Assembly: GCA_017620135.1 (NCBI GenBank)
Contig: JAFZQZ010000049.1
Location: 1 to 45,207 of the forward strand
Source of the DNA: Bacillota bacterium
Lineage (GTDB): Bacteria > Bacillota > Clostridia > Lachnospirales > Bianqueaceae
Direction: 5' to 3'
DNA length: 45,207 nt
Shown: positions 25,190-33,807 of the stretch, one piece after another
How positions within the stretch are numbered: the stretch's first letter is position 1
Layout: the number at the start of each line of letters is the position of its first letter
Position numbers and translations under genes: made by a program
Notes under the pieces: generated by a model
Databases searched by the model: none
Told to the model about the DNA's origin: nothing
What the model saw: only the letters and a program-made list of their open reading frames with translations

Positions 25190-25223
25190 AAAAGAGGCCA
25201 CAGCTTATGCCGTGGCCTCTTTT
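25190..25223. terminator. Bidirectional terminator after the HerA-like gene
   Basis: AAAAGAGGCCAC (25190-25201) pairs perfectly with its complement (25212-25223), giving T runs on either strand. It ends the minus-strand gene whose stop is at 25241. Confidence 0.85.
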
Positions 25224-25240
25224 GTTACATAGGAATGGGC

Positions 25241-26839
25241 TTATTTCTTGAACAGGATCCCCAGCAGGTTACGTCCAAGGGAAGCGCCCAGGTTGCCGCC
25301 CAGGAGTTTTCCGAAGGAACCGAATTTGCCGAAGATGGATTTACCGACTTCACGGCCGACGGTGCCGACAACAGTGGAGCCCACGGATTTGGCTGCCTGT
25401 TTGCGGGCGTTGGCAGCTTTCTGTGCTTCACGCTCTTTCTCTCTGGCTTCTTTCTCCGCGGCTTTCTGCGCTTCGCGCTCGGCAGCGGCCTGCTCCTTGG
25501 CTTCCAGCTTTTCAGCTTCAGCCTGCTCTTTGGCTTCCAGTTCCTCTAAACCGAGTCTCTGCAGGATCTCATAAGCGGATTCGGGATCGACAGCAGTCGC
25601 ATACTTGCTGTAGCAGAGGCTGGATTTGATCGCGGAATCTCTCTCTTCGTCCGTGATGGAACCGAAGCGGCTCTCGGGCGGAAGGATAAAGGCTTTCTCG
25701 CAGACGGTGGGGATACCTTTCTCGTCCAGGAAGGAAACGACGGCTTCACCGGTTCCCAGGTTCAGGATGGTATCATAGGTATCAAAGGCCGGGTTCGCGC
25801 GGAAGGAATCAGCGGCGGATTTGACAGCACGCTGATCAGCCGGCGTGTAGGCACGAAGACCGTGCTGGATCTTGTTGCCGAGCTGGGCAAGGACGGAATC
25901 CGGAACGTCTTTCGGGTTCTGGGTGCAGAAGTAAACGCCAACGCCTTTGGAACGGATCAGTTTGACCATCTGTTCGATCTTGTCGAGCAGGGTCTTGGTA
26001 GCGCCTTTGAACAGCAGGTGGGCTTCGTCGAAGAAGAAGACCATCTTGGGTTTGGCCTGGTCGCCGACTTCCGGCAGGACCTCGAAGAGCTCGGCCAGCA
26101 GCCACAGCAGGAAGGTGGAGTACAGACGGCCGTTGTTGATCAGGCTCTCGGAATCGAGGATGTTGATCATACCTTTGCCGCCTTCGCCGAGCGTCAGCCA
26201 GTCAGATACATTCAGCGCGGGCTCACCGAAGAACACATCGCCGCCCTCGGTCTCGAGCGCGACCAGTGCGCGCATGATGGCGCCGACGGAAGCGGACGAA
26301 ACACGGCCGTAATCCGCCGCGAACTCCGCCGCGTGTTCGTTCACGTAGTTCAGCATGGACTTGAGGTCTTTGGTATCGGTCAGCAGCAGGTTTTTGTCAT
26401 CCGCGATCTTGTAGACGATCGAAAGGATGTCTCTCTGCAGATCGTTCAGATCCAGGATGCGGCTCATCAGCAGGGGGCCGATCTCCGATACGGTCGAACG
26501 CAGCTGGATGCCTTTGGTCCCGTAGATATCCCAAAGGGTGACAGGAAATCCCTGATAAGTGAAGCCATGCTCCGCAAGACCGAAACGCTCGATCCTTGCC
26601 TGCATGTCTTCGGAGTCTTTGCCGGGTGCCATGATGGACGCGATATCGCCCTTGACATCCGCCATGAATACGGGAACGCCCATCGCACTGAAGGACTCAG
26701 CCATCACCTTCAGGGTGACCGTCTTACCGGTACCGGTCGCGCCGGCGACTAATCCGTGGCGGTTCGCCATCTTGGGGAGCAGGGATAAAGGCTCGCCGTA
26801 TTCGTTGTTGCCAATCCAGATCATACCATCTCTTACCAT
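25241..26839 (-). CDS. HerA-like ATPase/helicase, DUF853 family
   Basis: The protein has 532 residues from ATG 26839, with AGGAGG 7 nt upstream. Walker A is GATGTGKT (33-40), Walker B is FFFDEAH (268-274), and a FCTQNPKDVPDSVLAQLGNK segment carries the sensor and arginine-finger region of the HerA/FtsK superfamily. The C-terminal 100 residues begin with a charged Glu/Ala/Lys coiled coil and end in a Gly-rich tail (GKFGSFGKLLGGNLG). Archaeal HerA is a hexameric DNA translocase that works with the NurA nuclease; the bacterial DUF853 branch is uncharacterised. A divergent gene with nuclease-like motifs starts 103 bp away and shares its promoter region. Confidence 0.88.
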   Translation of the reverse strand: MVRDGMIWIGNNEYGEPLSLLPKMANRHGLVAGATGTGKTVTLKVMAESFSAMGVPVFMADVKGDIASIMAPGKDSEDMQARIERFGLAEHGFTYQGFPVTLWDIYGTKGIQLRSTVSEIGPLLMSRILDLNDLQRDILSIVYKIADDKNLLLTDTKDLKSMLNYVNEHAAEFAADYGRVSSASVGAIMRALVALETEGGDVFFGEPALNVSDWLTLGEGGKGMINILDSESLINNGRLYSTFLLWLLAELFEVLPEVGDQAKPKMVFFFDEAHLLFKGATKTLLDKIEQMVKLIRSKGVGVYFCTQNPKDVPDSVLAQLGNKIQHGLRAYTPADQRAVKSAADSFRANPAFDTYDTILNLGTGEAVVSFLDEKGIPTVCEKAFILPPESRFGSITDEERDSAIKSSLCYSKYATAVDPESAYEILQRLGLEELEAKEQAEAEKLEAKEQAAAEREAQKAAEKEAREKEREAQKAANARKQAAKSVGSTVVGTVGREVGKSIFGKFGSFGKLLGGNLGASLGRNLLGILFKK

Positions 26840-26889
26840 GGGAATTCCTCCTGATATATGAAGATATTTATTCACGAACTATTTACAAA

Positions 26890-26919
26890 ATTATAGCATA
26901 CAAGCGGGTGCAAATGCAA
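26890..26919 (-). promoter_or_regulatory. Promoter of the HerA-like gene
   Basis: On the minus strand TTGCAT (26919-26914), an 18-nt spacer and an extended TGCTATAAT (-10 at 26895-26890) lie about 50 bp before the start. The -35 overlaps the upstream promoter region of the divergent gene. Confidence 0.7.
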
Positions 26920-26927
26920 TGAAAAAG

Positions 26928-26936
26928 TGCTATACT
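26928..26936 (+). promoter_or_regulatory. Extended -10 promoter of the divergent nuclease-like gene
   Basis: TGCTATACT lies 6 nt before the ATG at 26943. The expected transcription start falls on or next to the start codon, and no ribosome site is visible. Confidence 0.55.
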
Positions 26937-26942
26937 AACTCT

Positions 26943-27737
26943 ATGATCTATCAATCTAACGACGAACGTTTAGCCCTGGCGATCGAGCGCGCCAGGAAGC
27001 GAATGCCGGAGGGGATCGGGACCCAGTCCGAGCGTCTGGTCCACGCGGCACTCAAATACTATTATGCACCGGATGAGACCTCCCATGAGGTCAGGATCCG
27101 CGGAAAAAGACCGGACGGAAGTACTTACAGCCATGTCGCGGATATTTTCCAGAAGGAACGCGGCCATATCTACGAGATCCAGACCCGGGGCTTCGAACGC
27201 CTCAGGCAAAAACTGGAGGACTTTCTGGGCGAATACAAAGTGACGGTGGTTTACCCGATCCCGCATATCCGCTATATTTCGTGGGTCGATCCGGAAACGG
27301 GCGAATCCAGCGAAAAGCATAAGTCTCCCAAGACAGGCCGCACATCGGACATCCTGCCGGAGATCTATGCCCTTCCGGACGTCATGCTGCACGAGAATCT
27401 GGAGTTTCTCGCCGTCCTGATCGACATGGAAGAATACCGCTGTCTGGACGGATGGAGCCGGGACCGGAAACGCGGTTCCAACCGGATGGAGCGGCTGCCG
27501 CTCAGGATCGAAAAGGAAGAGATCCTGAAAACACCGGAGGACTATCTTCATCTGGTGCCGGATTCATTGCCGGATCCTTTTTTCCGCGCGGAACTGATGA
27601 AAGCGCTTCGCTTAAGCGGCCGCAAAGGGAGTAACGCGGTCAAAGTACTGGAGAGGGCCGGCGTGATCGAGCATATCGGTCAGATCGAAAGAAAGTTTAT
27701 TTATGTCAGAAAGGATATAGTGAATGCAAGGTTATAA
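26943..27737 (+). CDS. Putative PD-(D/E)XK nuclease-fold protein
   Basis: This is a 264-residue protein of unknown family. The N-terminal 100 residues have the order seen in restriction-like nucleases: a helix with Glu30 (GTQSERLVHAALKYYY), a strand with Asp67 (SHVADIF) and a strand with Glu78-x-Gln80 (GHIYEIQTRGF), followed by a helix and the strand YKVTVVYP. The E-x-Q variant is known in PD-(D/E)XK enzymes. The C-terminal third looks like a winged-helix domain (GRKGSNAVKVLERAGVIEHIG). It starts at ATG 26943 directly after a -10 element, with no ribosome site, so it may be translated from a leaderless transcript. It is divergent from the HerA-like ATPase; a joint DNA-processing role is inferred only. 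Confidence 0.6.
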   Translation: MIYQSNDERLALAIERARKRMPEGIGTQSERLVHAALKYYYAPDETSHEVRIRGKRPDGSTYSHVADIFQKERGHIYEIQTRGFERLRQKLEDFLGEYKVTVVYPIPHIRYISWVDPETGESSEKHKSPKTGRTSDILPEIYALPDVMLHENLEFLAVLIDMEEYRCLDGWSRDRKRGSNRMERLPLRIEKEEILKTPEDYLHLVPDSLPDPFFRAELMKALRLSGRKGSNAVKVLERAGVIEHIGQIERKFIYVRKDIVNARL

Positions 27738-28689
27738 CTGGCTCGATGATCTCGAGCGAAAGATCGGAAAGGCAGCGATCCCGAACCTCATGCGGTACGT
27801 GATCTTCGGAAGCGCGATCGTCTATGTGATCAGTCTGATCGCGCCGAACGCCGTGTATTTCCTGAATATGGACCCCGCTCAGGTGCTGAAGGGACAGGTC
27901 TGGAGACTCATCACCTTCGTTTTCGTCCCGAGTCTCGGCAATCCGCTGATGACGGCGCTTTCCCTGTTCTGCTATTACTGGATCGGCGGCGCGCTGGAGC
28001 GGTCCTGGGGAACGTTCAAGTTCAACTTTTACTTCTTCGTGGGCGTGATCGCCATCGATATCGTACTGTTTATCTCTTACTTCCTGGGCTATTCGCTGAC
28101 CTACATGTATCATCAGGCCGGCTATCTGTTCCAGTCGATGTTCCTGGCGCTGGCCACGATGTTCCCGGATTTCCGCGTCCTGCTGATGCTGATCATCCCC
28201 ATCAAATCCAGCTGGATGGGCTATATCTCCGCGGCGCTTCTGATCTATGAATTCATCATCGGGTCGCTGCCCATCAAACTGCTCATCCTGGCATCCATGG
28301 CGGGATATCTGATCTTCTTCGGTCCCGTGCTCTATCAGCGGGTAAAACGTCTCCTCAAAAAAGATCAGTTCCAGCGGACGATGAATTCCTCTCAGCAGAC
28401 GAGAAATCCGTTCGAACCCGGCAGATCTTCCCGGACAGACTACGGCGCAGCAGGGCGAAGCGCGTTTAACGGCGGAACCGGTGGTTTCTCCTTCGGACCG
28501 AAGAAGGAAACGGCCTCGCCCGCGGGGCAGAGCGGACAGAACGTGACCAGAGTCGCGTTCCACCGCTGCACGATCTGCGGCATCACCGAACTGGACGATC
28601 CCAATATGACATTCCGTTACTGCTCGCAGTGCAACGGCAACTACGAATACTGCGAGAACCACATCCGCAATCATCAGCACATTCAATAA
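27724..28689 (+). CDS. Rhomboid-like membrane protein with C-terminal zinc ribbon
   Basis: This 321-residue protein has about six membrane segments between residues 20 and 215. GQVWRLITFVFVPS is the typical first-loop motif of rhomboids and derlins. The catalytic GxSG serine motif is not found, so it is probably a non-peptidase relative. After a Gly/Ser-rich linker, the C terminus has paired cysteines (CTIC, CSQC) and further Cys/His residues forming a likely zinc ribbon. It overlaps the previous gene by 14 bp and is therefore co-transcribed with it. Confidence 0.72.
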   Translation: MQGYNWLDDLERKIGKAAIPNLMRYVIFGSAIVYVISLIAPNAVYFLNMDPAQVLKGQVWRLITFVFVPSLGNPLMTALSLFCYYWIGGALERSWGTFKFNFYFFVGVIAIDIVLFISYFLGYSLTYMYHQAGYLFQSMFLALATMFPDFRVLLMLIIPIKSSWMGYISAALLIYEFIIGSLPIKLLILASMAGYLIFFGPVLYQRVKRLLKKDQFQRTMNSSQQTRNPFEPGRSSRTDYGAAGRSAFNGGTGGFSFGPKKETASPAGQSGQNVTRVAFHRCTICGITELDDPNMTFRYCSQCNGNYEYCENHIRNHQHIQ

Positions 28690-28712
28690 ATAATTATTCG
28701 GAGGTACAACAA

Positions 28713-29651
28713 ATGGAATTTGGCAGCAAACAGGTCATTGTACTGGAAGCAGGCGGCTACACAGCTTGGGCGGTCCCCGAAGCGGGCGGCCAGCTGATCG
28801 GTCTTTCCAAAGGCGGCATCAAGGCGCTGGCGGAGCCGGCGTCCTGGGAGGATTTTCAGAAGGGCACGACTTCCTATGGTCTGCCGATCCTCTTTCCTCC
28901 GAACCGGATCGACGGCGGAAGATTTGAGGTGGACGGCAAGGTCTATCAGTTCCCGCTGAACGAGCCCAAACGGTTCAACTCCCTGCACGGTTTTCTGCAT
29001 AAACGGCCCTGGGAGGTCGTGGAAAGCCGCAGCGATTATCTGAAAATGCGTTTCGTCGGTGACGATACGACGGATTTCTTCGAACATTTTCCGGCCTATT
29101 TCGAAGCCATCCAGGAATACAAGCTGGATGAGACCGGCCTTTCCCAGACGGTCACCATCATCAATACCGGTGAAGATCTGCTGCCGGTGGGACTGGGCTT
29201 CCATTCCGCGTTCGCTGTGGACGAGGACAGCCGCATCCTGCTTTCCGTGGGAAAACGGATCGAGGTCGATGACCGGATGCTCCCGACCGACGTGGTCCGT
29301 GAGCTGAATGAAGAAGAAAGTAAGCTTCGTGAAGGCGGACTGGATCCGATGACATGGAGCATGGACGATCATTATACGGCGGAAGATCTGGAGATCAACG
29401 GTGTTTCGTTCCATGGCGGCGTCATCTACCGCAAAGGCGCCGTCGTGACCTATGAAGTGGATCCGTTCTACCGTCACTGGATGGTCTGGAACTGCAAACA
29501 GAAAGGCGGATTCGTCTGCCTGGAGCCGCAGAACTGGCGCATCAACGCCCCCAACCTGGCGGCGTCCATCGGACCGGATTCCGGTTTCGACCTGCTGCCG
29601 GCGGAAGAATCTCTGTCGGTCGACGCGCATATTTCCATCGATCTGACCTGA
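28713..29651 (+). CDS. Aldose 1-epimerase family protein
   Basis: The protein has 312 residues from ATG 28713, with GGAGG 8 nt upstream. It has the galactose-mutarotase-like beta-supersandwich pattern: GGQLIGLSKGGIKAL, a LHGFLHKRPWEV motif carrying the active-site His, GLGFHSAFAV with the second His, and a late CLEPQNWRINAPN carrying the catalytic Glu region. Family members interconvert alpha and beta anomers of aldoses or sugar phosphates. The gene is 25 bp before walR, with no promoter visible between them. Confidence 0.88.
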   Translation: MEFGSKQVIVLEAGGYTAWAVPEAGGQLIGLSKGGIKALAEPASWEDFQKGTTSYGLPILFPPNRIDGGRFEVDGKVYQFPLNEPKRFNSLHGFLHKRPWEVVESRSDYLKMRFVGDDTTDFFEHFPAYFEAIQEYKLDETGLSQTVTIINTGEDLLPVGLGFHSAFAVDEDSRILLSVGKRIEVDDRMLPTDVVRELNEEESKLREGGLDPMTWSMDDHYTAEDLEINGVSFHGGVIYRKGAVVTYEVDPFYRHWMVWNCKQKGGFVCLEPQNWRINAPNLAASIGPDSGFDLLPAEESLSVDAHISIDLT

Positions 29652-29675
29652 TAACAAGACAGGAGGAAGATCCCT

Positions 29676-30371
29676 GTGTACGAAAAGATCCTGATCGTCG
29701 ACGATGAGAAAAGCATCGTCGATATCATCAAATTCAATCTGGACAAGGAAGGCTACCGGACATTCACGGCGTATGACGGATACGGCGCCCTGGAAGAGTT
29801 CCAGAAGGAGAGCCCCGACCTGGTGATCCTGGACGTCATGATGCCGGGTATGGACGGATACGAAGTCTGCCGGCGGATCCGGGAGAGCAGCAATATCCCC
29901 ATTATCATGGTGACGGCGCGCACCGAAGAGATCGATACGGTGCTCGGACTGGAAATGGGCGCGGATGAATATGTCACCAAACCTTTCAGCATGCGTGAAC
30001 TGATGGCCCGGGTCCGTACGGGACTGAGACGCTATCAGGCGCTGACGAGAAAGGAAAACAGTCAGACGAATCCCTATACGGCCGGCGATTTCGTACTGGA
30101 CGCCGCGAAGTTCTCCTGTCAGAAAGGCGGCGTACGGATCGACCTGACGCAGAGAGAGACAGAGATCATCAAGCTTCTCATGAGCCGGAGAGGCCAGGTC
30201 TTTCCGCGGCCGGAGATCCTGGAAAAGGTCTGGGGCTATGAGTCTCTGGGCGACGAGCGTACGGTGGATGTGACGATCAGACGGCTTCGCGAAAAGATCG
30301 AGGACGATCCCAGCCAGCCAAAGCTCATCCTCACGAAGCGCGGCGTCGGGTATTACTTTACGGACAAATAA
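29676..30371 (+). CDS. walR: Response regulator WalR/VicR (OmpR/PhoB family)
   Basis: This 231-residue regulator starts at GTG 29676, with AGGAGG 9 nt upstream. The receiver domain has acidic residues Asp9/Asp10, phospho-acceptor Asp53 in ILDVMMPGMDG, Thr80 and Lys102. The winged-helix domain ends with ERTVDVTIRRLREKIEDDP and TKRGVGYYF. It is assigned to WalR because the kinase and walH/walI-like genes follow, as in the essential cell-wall homeostasis operon of Bacilli. Confidence 0.93.
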   Translation: MYEKILIVDDEKSIVDIIKFNLDKEGYRTFTAYDGYGALEEFQKESPDLVILDVMMPGMDGYEVCRRIRESSNIPIIMVTARTEEIDTVLGLEMGADEYVTKPFSMRELMARVRTGLRRYQALTRKENSQTNPYTAGDFVLDAAKFSCQKGGVRIDLTQRETEIIKLLMSRRGQVFPRPEILEKVWGYESLGDERTVDVTIRRLREKIEDDPSQPKLILTKRGVGYYFTDK

Positions 30372-30397
30372 ACTGAGAAACAAAAGAGGAAAACACC

Positions 30398-31960
30398 ATG
30401 GGCAGTATTAAATGGAAGATGGCGACCCTGTACTCACTGCTGGTCGTCGCTGTCATGCTGAGCTGTGGTGTTTTAATTATTTTCGCTTTCCGAAGCACCG
30501 AATACAAGAAGGTCTACACGGAATGCGAATATACGGCAGAGAGGATCGTGGATGTTCTATCGGTGCAGGAACTCACGAACGAAGAGGAGATCCCGAAGGC
30601 GTTCGGCGAAGTGGTCACCTCCCTGCTGATCGAGACCGGCGGCACTGACGCGGCACAGAGCAGCGAGAAGTCCGTTTATCTTCTGTCGGAGGAAGGGAAA
30701 CTTCTTTACAGCCGGCGGAAAGATCTTTCCGTACAGGACTTAAGCTCCCGGGTGCTCATACAGGCAAGGAACGGGCAGAAACAGACAGAGATCTACGTCC
30801 ATACTGCCTATGACGGTACGAGCTCCGTGGCGGACTATGTCACGATGTTTTCTCTTCCCGGGATCGATCATCCATACATGATCCTGATCCGTCAGCCTAT
30901 GGAGACGATACAGAAAAATCTGCAGAGCGTTATTTACATTATTCTCCTGATCACGCTGATCGGCATCCTGGTCGCCGGTATCATGGGGTATTTCGTCGCG
31001 TCCAGCATTTCCCGTCCGATCCTGAAACTTACGAAGAAGTCCCAGGAACTGGCTTCCGGTAAGCTGGAAGAGGCGGCCGGAGATCCGGAAGAGGAAAAGA
31101 ACGAGGTCCCGGAAAGTGATGAGCTGGGTCAGCTGGAGATCCACTTCGACGAGATGGCGCATGAGCTTTCCAGTTCGATCATTGAGCTGAAGGCCATGGA
31201 GAAAATGCAGAAGGAATTCGTGGCGAACGTATCCCACGAACTGCGCACACCTATTACCACGATCAAAAGTTATGTGGAGACTCTGCTGGACGGCGGGACG
31301 GACGATCCTGAAATGACCCGGCATTTTCTGACCGTCGTAAATCAGGAATCCGACCGTATGACGGCCCTGGTGACGGATCTTCTGGAACTTTCCAAGATGG
31401 ATTCCCATCAGGCGACCGTAAGCAAAAAGCCGACGGATCTGGCGATGGTCCTGTACCGGGATCTGTCAGAACTGATGTTTGAGGCCCGGAAGAAAGGACA
31501 AACGCTCCAGTGGGCGCCGGATATGGAGACCGAGCCGGAAGCCGATGTGGGTGAGCGTCTGCCTTATCCGCTGGATGAGTTTATTATTCTTGGTGACAGT
31601 CACCGACTGGATCAGGTGTTCCGTAATCTTCTCACCAACGCCATGAAATACAGTCCGGAAAACTCCGGGATCTACGCGGGCATTTACCGCGTGATCAATG
31701 AAGAGACCGGTGAAAACGAGATCCGTGTAAAGATCGAGGACCATGGGATCGGTATCGCGAAGGAGGACCAGGAAAACATCTTCGACCGGTTCTACCGGGT
31801 CGATAAAGCCAGGTCCCGCGCGCTGGGCGGTACAGGTCTGGGTCTGGCCATCGCGAAGGAGATCACCGAGCTTCATGACGGAAGGATCTACGTGGAAAGC
31901 GAACTGGGTAAAGGCAGTACGTTCTGGGTCTCGTTCCCGGAAGGGAGCGCCGATGAATAA
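30398..31960 (+). CDS. walK: Sensor histidine kinase WalK/VicK-like
   Basis: This 520-residue kinase has a first membrane segment at about 11-31, an extracellular domain of about 140 residues, a second segment at about 178-201, a HAMP domain with an acidic insertion (residues 224-241), the phospho-acceptor His280 in FVANVSHELRTP, and an ATPase domain with NLLTNAMKYSPE, DHGIGIAKEDQ and GGTGLGLAIAKE. Unlike Bacillus WalK, no cytoplasmic PAS domain fits between HAMP and the His domain. It controls WalR in response to cell-wall state. It lies 26 nt after walR. Confidence 0.92.
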   Translation: MGSIKWKMATLYSLLVVAVMLSCGVLIIFAFRSTEYKKVYTECEYTAERIVDVLSVQELTNEEEIPKAFGEVVTSLLIETGGTDAAQSSEKSVYLLSEEGKLLYSRRKDLSVQDLSSRVLIQARNGQKQTEIYVHTAYDGTSSVADYVTMFSLPGIDHPYMILIRQPMETIQKNLQSVIYIILLITLIGILVAGIMGYFVASSISRPILKLTKKSQELASGKLEEAAGDPEEEKNEVPESDELGQLEIHFDEMAHELSSSIIELKAMEKMQKEFVANVSHELRTPITTIKSYVETLLDGGTDDPEMTRHFLTVVNQESDRMTALVTDLLELSKMDSHQATVSKKPTDLAMVLYRDLSELMFEARKKGQTLQWAPDMETEPEADVGERLPYPLDEFIILGDSHRLDQVFRNLLTNAMKYSPENSGIYAGIYRVINEETGENEIRVKIEDHGIGIAKEDQENIFDRFYRVDKARSRALGGTGLGLAIAKEITELHDGRIYVESELGKGSTFWVSFPEGSADE

Positions 31961-32390
31961 GCCGCGTGTTTTCCTTCTGGTCATTCTGACGTTATCCCTG
32001 CTTCTTTTCCTGAAACCGCCGCTTTCCTACGCGGAAGAAACGGGCGAGGAAGAAACGATCCACACACTTGAAGATCAGACGCTTCTAAGCGGGAAGACAG
32101 AGCCGGGGACGGACATCATCTGTACGGTCTATACCTATCAGAACGGGCGGGACCGGATCATCCTTTATCAGTCGAAACAAAAGACCGAAGAGAGCGGTCT
32201 TTATTGTCTTGTCGTACCGCTTCCGCTGATCGGGACGCAGTTTATCCGGCTGGAGCTGGGAGAAGAGGTCATTTCCGCACGTGCGGTACGTTATCCCAGG
32301 TCGCTGGTGGAAGAGATCACCGGCTATCAGCTGAATCTGTATGAATTCTTGATCGAGAACGGCCGGATCACGCCGGGAGGTACCCCATGA
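31953..32390 (+). CDS. Secreted protein of unknown function inside the wal operon
   Basis: The protein has 145 residues from ATG 31953, which overlaps the kinase stop by 8 bp; AAGGGAG lies upstream. It has a clear N-terminal signal (VFLLVILTLSLLLFL then an SYAEE cleavage-like site). The mature ~115 residues resemble a small Ig-like beta sandwich: LLSGKTEPGTDIICTVYT, a strand pair, then GLYCLVVPLPLIGTQFIRLE. This is inferred from pattern, not from a recognised family. The usual walRKHI order has no gene here, so it may be an extra extracytoplasmic partner of the kinase. Confidence 0.7.
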   Translation: MNKPRVFLLVILTLSLLLFLKPPLSYAEETGEEETIHTLEDQTLLSGKTEPGTDIICTVYTYQNGRDRIILYQSKQKTEESGLYCLVVPLPLIGTQFIRLELGEEVISARAVRYPRSLVEEITGYQLNLYEFLIENGRITPGGTP

Positions 32391-33724
32391 TACGGCTGAC
32401 AGACAGAAAGGAATGGGTCCTTTTCTGGTTCATCTCCTGGTTTTTAGTGGCGCTGGCGCTTTTCCAGATCGGAAGGATCTTCTGGGATCCGCTGCAGAAG
32501 GAAAATACCGCTGCCCAGGACGAATCTGTGGAAGTCCGTTCTTCCATGATCTCTCCGAAGACGATCTTTATCTCACTGAAAGGACAGACCGGATTTGTCG
32601 GCGTTCCGGACGGGACCGGCGATCATCTGGAACTTTTAGCCGAGAGCCTTGCGCTTATGCACGATGTGATGCCCGCCTCCATCCTGATGACCGAAGAAGA
32701 GAGCGAACTGCCTCTTCTGGGTACGGTCTGCTGTCTGGATCTTCCTCTTTCGCTGGGAGCGGAAGCGATCCGTTCGGAGATGGATGTGCCGGAAAACCGT
32801 TTTCCGGATGGGTCTTTTGATCAGATATGGATCGTCCCGGCCAGGAGCCTCACGGAAGATGTGAGGATCTGTTTTTATAATACCACGGATAAAACGCTGC
32901 GCATTTCCACCGGCGGTTCCTATACGATGGAGAGCAACCAGTCTCTTCTGAAAACGATCGTGGATCTGGTACACACGGTCGACACGGATTATGTCTGGCA
33001 GGAGCTGGCTTTTCCGGGTGTTTTTCCCCGGGACGGCTTTCTTCAGACAGAAGGAAGATCCTCCGGAACAAGAGGACAGATCCTTTCCGCTTTCCTTCAG
33101 GACGAAACCATGATCGAGGTAAGGATGCGGCGCTACGGGATGAGCTTTTTTGACTATCCCGACACCGTTACGGAGAAAACGCTGGGCGAGGATCTGCTGT
33201 TTTCCAATGAAAAGATGACGGTCCGCCTTTCTCCCAACGGACACATGGTCTATGTCCAGACCCTGACCGGTGACGAGAAAACACCCGTCGGCCTTTCGGA
33301 AGCTTATGATGCGGCAGCCGCTTTTATCCGGAAGGATATGGCGTCACAGAGCGGTCTGGGCTGGAAGCTTTCCGGCTATGAAACGATCGGTGAGGAAACC
33401 GTCTTTTATTTCGATTATGTGATCGACGGATATCTTTGTCCGCTGGATGAGTCCCTTCAGGAAGCGTGGAGCATGCCGGCGCCTATCGTTGTCACGGTCA
33501 GCGGCAGCAAGGTCCGCCGGTATGAACGGTTCGTCTGCACACTTCAGATGGGTGAAATCAGCGAATTGCGCTACGGATGGAAAGAGATCATGGACCGCTG
33601 CGCCAGAGAAGAGATCGAACTATGTGAACCGCCGCGCCTTGCCTATCAGATGACACACGGACAGCTGTTTCTCGTCTGGACGATCAAAAGTCCGGATAAG
33701 ACGCTGGTTTATCCGGCATTGTAA
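32387..33724 (+). CDS. walH: WalH/YycH-like regulatory protein
   Basis: This 445-residue protein has one N-terminal membrane segment (about 10-30, WVLFWFISWFLVALALF) and a large extracytoplasmic region. Position after walK, length, topology and a few segments (ISPKTIFISLKG near the membrane and TLRISTGG) fit YycH, which with YycI contacts WalK in the membrane and tunes it. Sequence similarity to the Bacillus protein is low, so this rests mainly on context. It overlaps the previous gene in an ATGA arrangement. Confidence 0.68.
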   Translation: MIRLTDRKEWVLFWFISWFLVALALFQIGRIFWDPLQKENTAAQDESVEVRSSMISPKTIFISLKGQTGFVGVPDGTGDHLELLAESLALMHDVMPASILMTEEESELPLLGTVCCLDLPLSLGAEAIRSEMDVPENRFPDGSFDQIWIVPARSLTEDVRICFYNTTDKTLRISTGGSYTMESNQSLLKTIVDLVHTVDTDYVWQELAFPGVFPRDGFLQTEGRSSGTRGQILSAFLQDETMIEVRMRRYGMSFFDYPDTVTEKTLGEDLLFSNEKMTVRLSPNGHMVYVQTLTGDEKTPVGLSEAYDAAAAFIRKDMASQSGLGWKLSGYETIGEETVFYFDYVIDGYLCPLDESLQEAWSMPAPIVVTVSGSKVRRYERFVCTLQMGEISELRYGWKEIMDRCAREEIELCEPPRLAYQMTHGQLFLVWTIKSPDKTLVYPAL

Positions 33725-33729
33725 GGGGA

Positions 33730-33785
33730 ACAGGGGCATCCGGTGGCTGCAATCATGAGCCCCTGTCCAAACCGCTGCGCGGTTT
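33730..33785 (+). other. Two consecutive hairpins between walH and walI
   Basis: ACAGGGGC (33730-33737) pairs with GCCCCTGT (33759-33766), and AAACCGC (33769-33775) pairs with GCGGTTT (33779-33785). No T run follows. This is the only spacer of any size inside the wal operon; it might act in mRNA stability or attenuation. Confidence 0.5.
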
Positions 33786-33807
33786 CCAAATGCTCTAGGG
33801 AGATATT

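Noticed and set aside
28683..30383. A 566-codon minus-strand frame antisense to the aldose epimerase and walR
   Set aside because: It spans two well-supported genes on the opposite strand, has no start signals and no recognisable family.
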